From: Bacillota bacterium
GTDB lineage: Bacteria; Bacillota; Clostridia; Christensenellales; Borkfalkiaceae
Length of the DNA stretch: 14,979 nt
Assembly: GCA_021768985.1 (NCBI GenBank)
Contig: JAETTR010000012.1
Location: forward strand, 1 to 14,979
Direction: 5' to 3'
In this document: positions 13,175 through 14,979 of the stretch, piece after piece
How the letters are laid out: each line of letters begins with the position of its first letter
Position numbering within the stretch: position 1 is the stretch's first letter
Translations under genes and position numbers: made by a program
The notes under the pieces: model-generated
What the model was told of the DNA's origin: nothing
The model's database searches: none
What the model saw: the letters and a program-made list of their open reading frames with translations, nothing else

Positions 13175-13564
13175 TTACTCGACAAAGAAAAGTTCCTCGA
13201 TTCGTGCAAAATCGCCGATTAAATACAGATATCCGATCAGCGCTTCGAACCCCGTCGAGCGCACGTATTCGCCCACCGTGGCGTTCTTGCTCTTGGTCGG
13301 CTTCTTCGCGTTTCTCCCGCGGCGGAAAATCGCTTCCTCTTCCTCGGTGAGCCGCGGCAGAATGCGCTCCAGCGCGCCGCTCTGTCCGTGGGCGGACACG
13401 AGCTCGGACGCCCGCTTGTTGAGCTCCCCCGTATCGATCCCGCCTTCGAGCGCGAGTCTTTGCCGCACGCAAAGGGTATATACCGCGTCGCCCACGAACG
13501 CAAGCACGACGGGATTCATTTGTTTTACCCGCGTTTTTTCCGCGGGCGCGCCGAATAACTTCAT
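13175..13564 (-). CDS. mrnC: Mini-ribonuclease 3 (129 aa)
   Basis: Small RNase III-fold dimer without a double-strand RNA-binding domain; in Bacillus it matures 23S rRNA. Hallmarks: NPVVLAFVGDAVYTLCVR (17-34), with D26 of the catalytic GDAVY motif; RASELVSAHGQ (51-61); RRGRNAKKPTKSKN (81-94), the cleavage-site loop; and TGFEALIGYLYL (104-115), with E107. Length matches the family (about 130-140). The frame is open to 14080, but MKLF at 13564 is chosen: it restores the family N-terminus and lies just after the promoter. MNPVV at 13519 is a possible alternative. No good ribosome binding site precedes either. First gene of the seven-gene operon. Confidence 0.94.
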   Translation of the reverse strand: MKLFGAPAEKTRVKQMNPVVLAFVGDAVYTLCVRQRLALEGGIDTGELNKRASELVSAHGQSGALERILPRLTEEEEAIFRRGRNAKKPTKSKNATVGEYVRSTGFEALIGYLYLIGDFARIEELFFVE

Positions 13565-13574
13565 TTCTCGTTGG

Positions 13575-13603
13575 ATTATAACACATTTCGGTGAAATTGA
13601 CAA
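13575..13603 (-). promoter_or_regulatory. mrnC operon promoter
   Basis: Minus strand -35 TTGTCA (13603-13598), 17-bp spacer, -10 TATAAT (13580-13575). Predicted start near 13568 leaves only about three to five bases before the ATG at 13564, a nearly leaderless message. Likely the main promoter of mrnC-rlmB-sigH-dnaX-ybaB-recR-gpsA. Confidence 0.78.
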
Positions 13604-13679
13604 GCATTCACGGAACATCGGAATAAATTCGTACAATAAAACGGAAAACGAAATTCCGTAAATTCCGTCACGAATTAAG

Positions 13680-13707
13680 TTGCTTTTTTCCGAAAAAGGA
13701 TTATAAT
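13680..13707 (+). promoter_or_regulatory. Antiporter promoter
   Basis: -35 TTGCTT (13680-13685), 16-bp spacer, -10 TATAAT (13702-13707). The leader of about 40 nt holds a small stem GGATTT/AAATCC (13713-13728). Divergent from the mrnC operon. Confidence 0.65.
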
Positions 13708-13754
13708 AAAAAGGATTTTCAAAAATCCGCACATTTCGAAAAAAGAAGGTTGTT

Positions 13755-14979
13755 ATGGAAGCATTCGAATTGTTATTGCCCCTTGCGGTGATTTTATTAC
13801 TTTCCAAGTTGATGGGGCTGGGCTCGCACAAGTGCGGCATGCCCGCGGTGATCGGCATGCTGATGGCGGGCATCCTGATCGGACTGCTGGAATTTATTCC
13901 CTGGGCGCCCTTGCAGGAAGCGTTCTTCGGCGACGAGATTCGCTTCGTACTCTCGGTGATGAGCAAGATCGGCGTCGTCCTCATCATGTTCTCGGCAGGG
14001 TTGGGAACCGATCTGAAAAAACTGAAACAGACGGGCGTCGCCGCAATCGTCATTACGGCGCTGGGCGTCGCCGTACCCATGTTTTTGGGTTGGCTCGTCG
14101 CCTCTCTCTTCTTCGGGTTTCAAAACGTACTCTCCAATCTCTTCTACGGCGCGATTCTGACCGCGACCTCCGTTTCGGTGACCGTCGCGGTATTAAAAGA
14201 GCTCGGGAAGCTCGATTCCAAAGTGGGCGCTTCGGTCATTGCGGCGGCGGTCATCGACGACGTGATCGGCATCATCATTCTCTCCGTGCTCACGGGGTTC
14301 TCCTCGGGCGGAGAGGCGGAAGCCACGGGCTGGAATTGGTTCTCGCCCAACGCGGGGCTCGTCGTCATCAAAATCGTGCTCTTCTTCATCGCGGCGATCG
14401 CGGTGGGCGTAGGCTTGCGCAAGCTCTTCGACCTGATGGAACGGCGCGCGCCGCATAACCGCCGCGTTCCCATTATTTCGCTTGCCGCCTGCTTTTTATA
14501 CGCCTACGTCGCCGAAAAATTCTTCGGCGTGGCGGATATCACGGGCGCGTATATCGCGGGCATTCTGCTCGGCGGCACCCTGTCCGAAACCCCTTACGTG
14601 GAATCGAAGGTCGATCAGATGGGATATCTGTTCTTTTCCCCCATCTTCTTTGCCAATATCGGAATTGCCAACATCGAATATTTCAGTCGGATCAGTCTGC
14701 AATTTCTCGCGTTCGGGTTCGTGTTCGTCGCCGTCGCGCTGATCGGAAAACTGTTCGGCTGCGGGCTCGGCGCGAAGCTGTGCAAGTTCTCCTGGCACGA
14801 TTCCTTCCGCGTAGGACTCGGCATGATGGTGCGCGCGGAGGTCGTTTTGATCTGCACCGAAAAGGGCGTGAACAGCGGGCTCGTGAATCCCGCCGTGTTC
14901 CCCTTCGTCATTCTGATCATTCTGCTCTCCTCCGTTCTGACGCCCATTCTTCTGAAATGGTCGTACCGCCGCGAGGAAA
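13755..14979 (+). CDS. CPA2-family cation:proton antiporter (partial, 408+ aa)
   Basis: Integral membrane Na+(K+)/H+ exchanger, truncated by the right edge with no stop reached. About eleven to twelve hydrophobic segments are visible, starting MEAFELLLPLAVILLLSKLM. CPA2 landmarks: an early PAVIGMLMAGILIG helix (30-43), GVVLIMFSAGLGTDLK (73-88), the unwound-helix stretch TATSVSVTVAVLKELG (136-151), VIDDVIGIIIL (167-177) with the double aspartate D168-D169 of electrogenic exchangers, FFSPIFFANIG (293-303), and GMMVRAEVVLI (356-366). The ATG at 13755 follows AGAAGG. The C-terminal side seems near its natural end of the membrane domain; a cytoplasmic RCK/TrkA-N domain beyond the edge cannot be excluded. 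Probable role in pH or sodium homeostasis; ion specificity is unknown. Confidence 0.93.
   Translation, partial: MEAFELLLPLAVILLLSKLMGLGSHKCGMPAVIGMLMAGILIGLLEFIPWAPLQEAFFGDEIRFVLSVMSKIGVVLIMFSAGLGTDLKKLKQTGVAAIVITALGVAVPMFLGWLVASLFFGFQNVLSNLFYGAILTATSVSVTVAVLKELGKLDSKVGASVIAAAVIDDVIGIIILSVLTGFSSGGEAEATGWNWFSPNAGLVVIKIVLFFIAAIAVGVGLRKLFDLMERRAPHNRRVPIISLAACFLYAYVAEKFFGVADITGAYIAGILLGGTLSETPYVESKVDQMGYLFFSPIFFANIGIANIEYFSRISLQFLAFGFVFVAVALIGKLFGCGLGAKLCKFSWHDSFRVGLGMMVRAEVVLICTEKGVNSGLVNPAVFPFVILIILLSSVLTPILLKWSYRREE

Noticed and set aside
12945..13607. Open frame of 220 codons on the minus strand over mrnC and the spacer
   Set aside because: It is out of frame with mrnC, Arg/Gly-rich, and passes through hairpin repeats without a ribosome binding site.
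13565..14080. Upstream extension of the mrnC frame
   Set aside because: It is antisense to the antiporter and passes through the mrnC promoter; the family begins near 13564.
13832..14458. Plus-strand Arg-rich frame of 208 codons
   Set aside because: It is an out-of-frame shadow of the antiporter, whose CPA2 motifs are clear.

Overview
The window looks like chromosomal DNA from an uncultured, gut-type Clostridia (Firmicutes). The grounds are the gene order mrnC-rlmB-sigH, the dnaX-ybaB-recR cluster, a PadR/HAAS membrane module, AGGAGG-type ribosome binding sites, consensus housekeeping promoters and dispersed palindromic repeats. The exact lineage cannot be named from the sequence alone. Base composition is moderately GC-rich in genes, and the intergenic promoters are AT-rich.

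Layout. (1) 1-1285, minus strand: a ferrous-iron uptake operon, feoA2-feoA1-feoB (feoB runs off the left edge). Its strong promoter is surrounded by three copies of one 16-bp inverted repeat, a clear candidate operator system. (2) 1294-3299, minus strand: an autoregulated padR gene followed directly by a HAAS/DUF4097 membrane protein. The padR promoter lies inside a palindrome and the pair ends at an intrinsic terminator. (3) 3380-4096: the RNase P RNA gene (rnpB, minus), its terminator, and a 262-bp odd segment. That segment is bounded by two identical 30-bp copies of the terminator and carries broken copies of the rnpB 3' end. (4) 4115-5591: pyruvate kinase, divergent from rnpB with an overlapping promoter region. 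(5) 5604-6263: a palindromic repeat cluster, a bidirectional terminator, and remnants of two genes (DUF4234 and an XRE regulator) joined head to head. (6) 6286-7023: a HAD phosphatase/mutase whose promoter predicts a leaderless mRNA, closed by a long perfect terminator palindrome. (7) 7029-7937, minus: an HTH protein with a C-terminal domain of 19 glycines spaced exactly five residues apart, apart from one slip. (8) 7975-13603, minus: a probable seven-gene operon mrnC-rlmB-sigH-dnaX-ybaB-recR-gpsA covering RNA maturation, transition-state transcription, replication/repair and phospholipid precursor synthesis. (9) 13680-14979, plus: a CPA2-type cation:proton antiporter that runs off the right edge.

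Most genes are ordinary housekeeping genes. The parts that merit a second look are non-coding or regulatory: the three-site feo operator, the rnpB-mimicking segment, the leaderless promoters, the pair of gene remnants, the hairpin-dense 226-bp gap before rlmB, and the period-5 glycine domain. No CRISPR array, tRNA, phage gene, transposase or toxin-antitoxin pair was seen.
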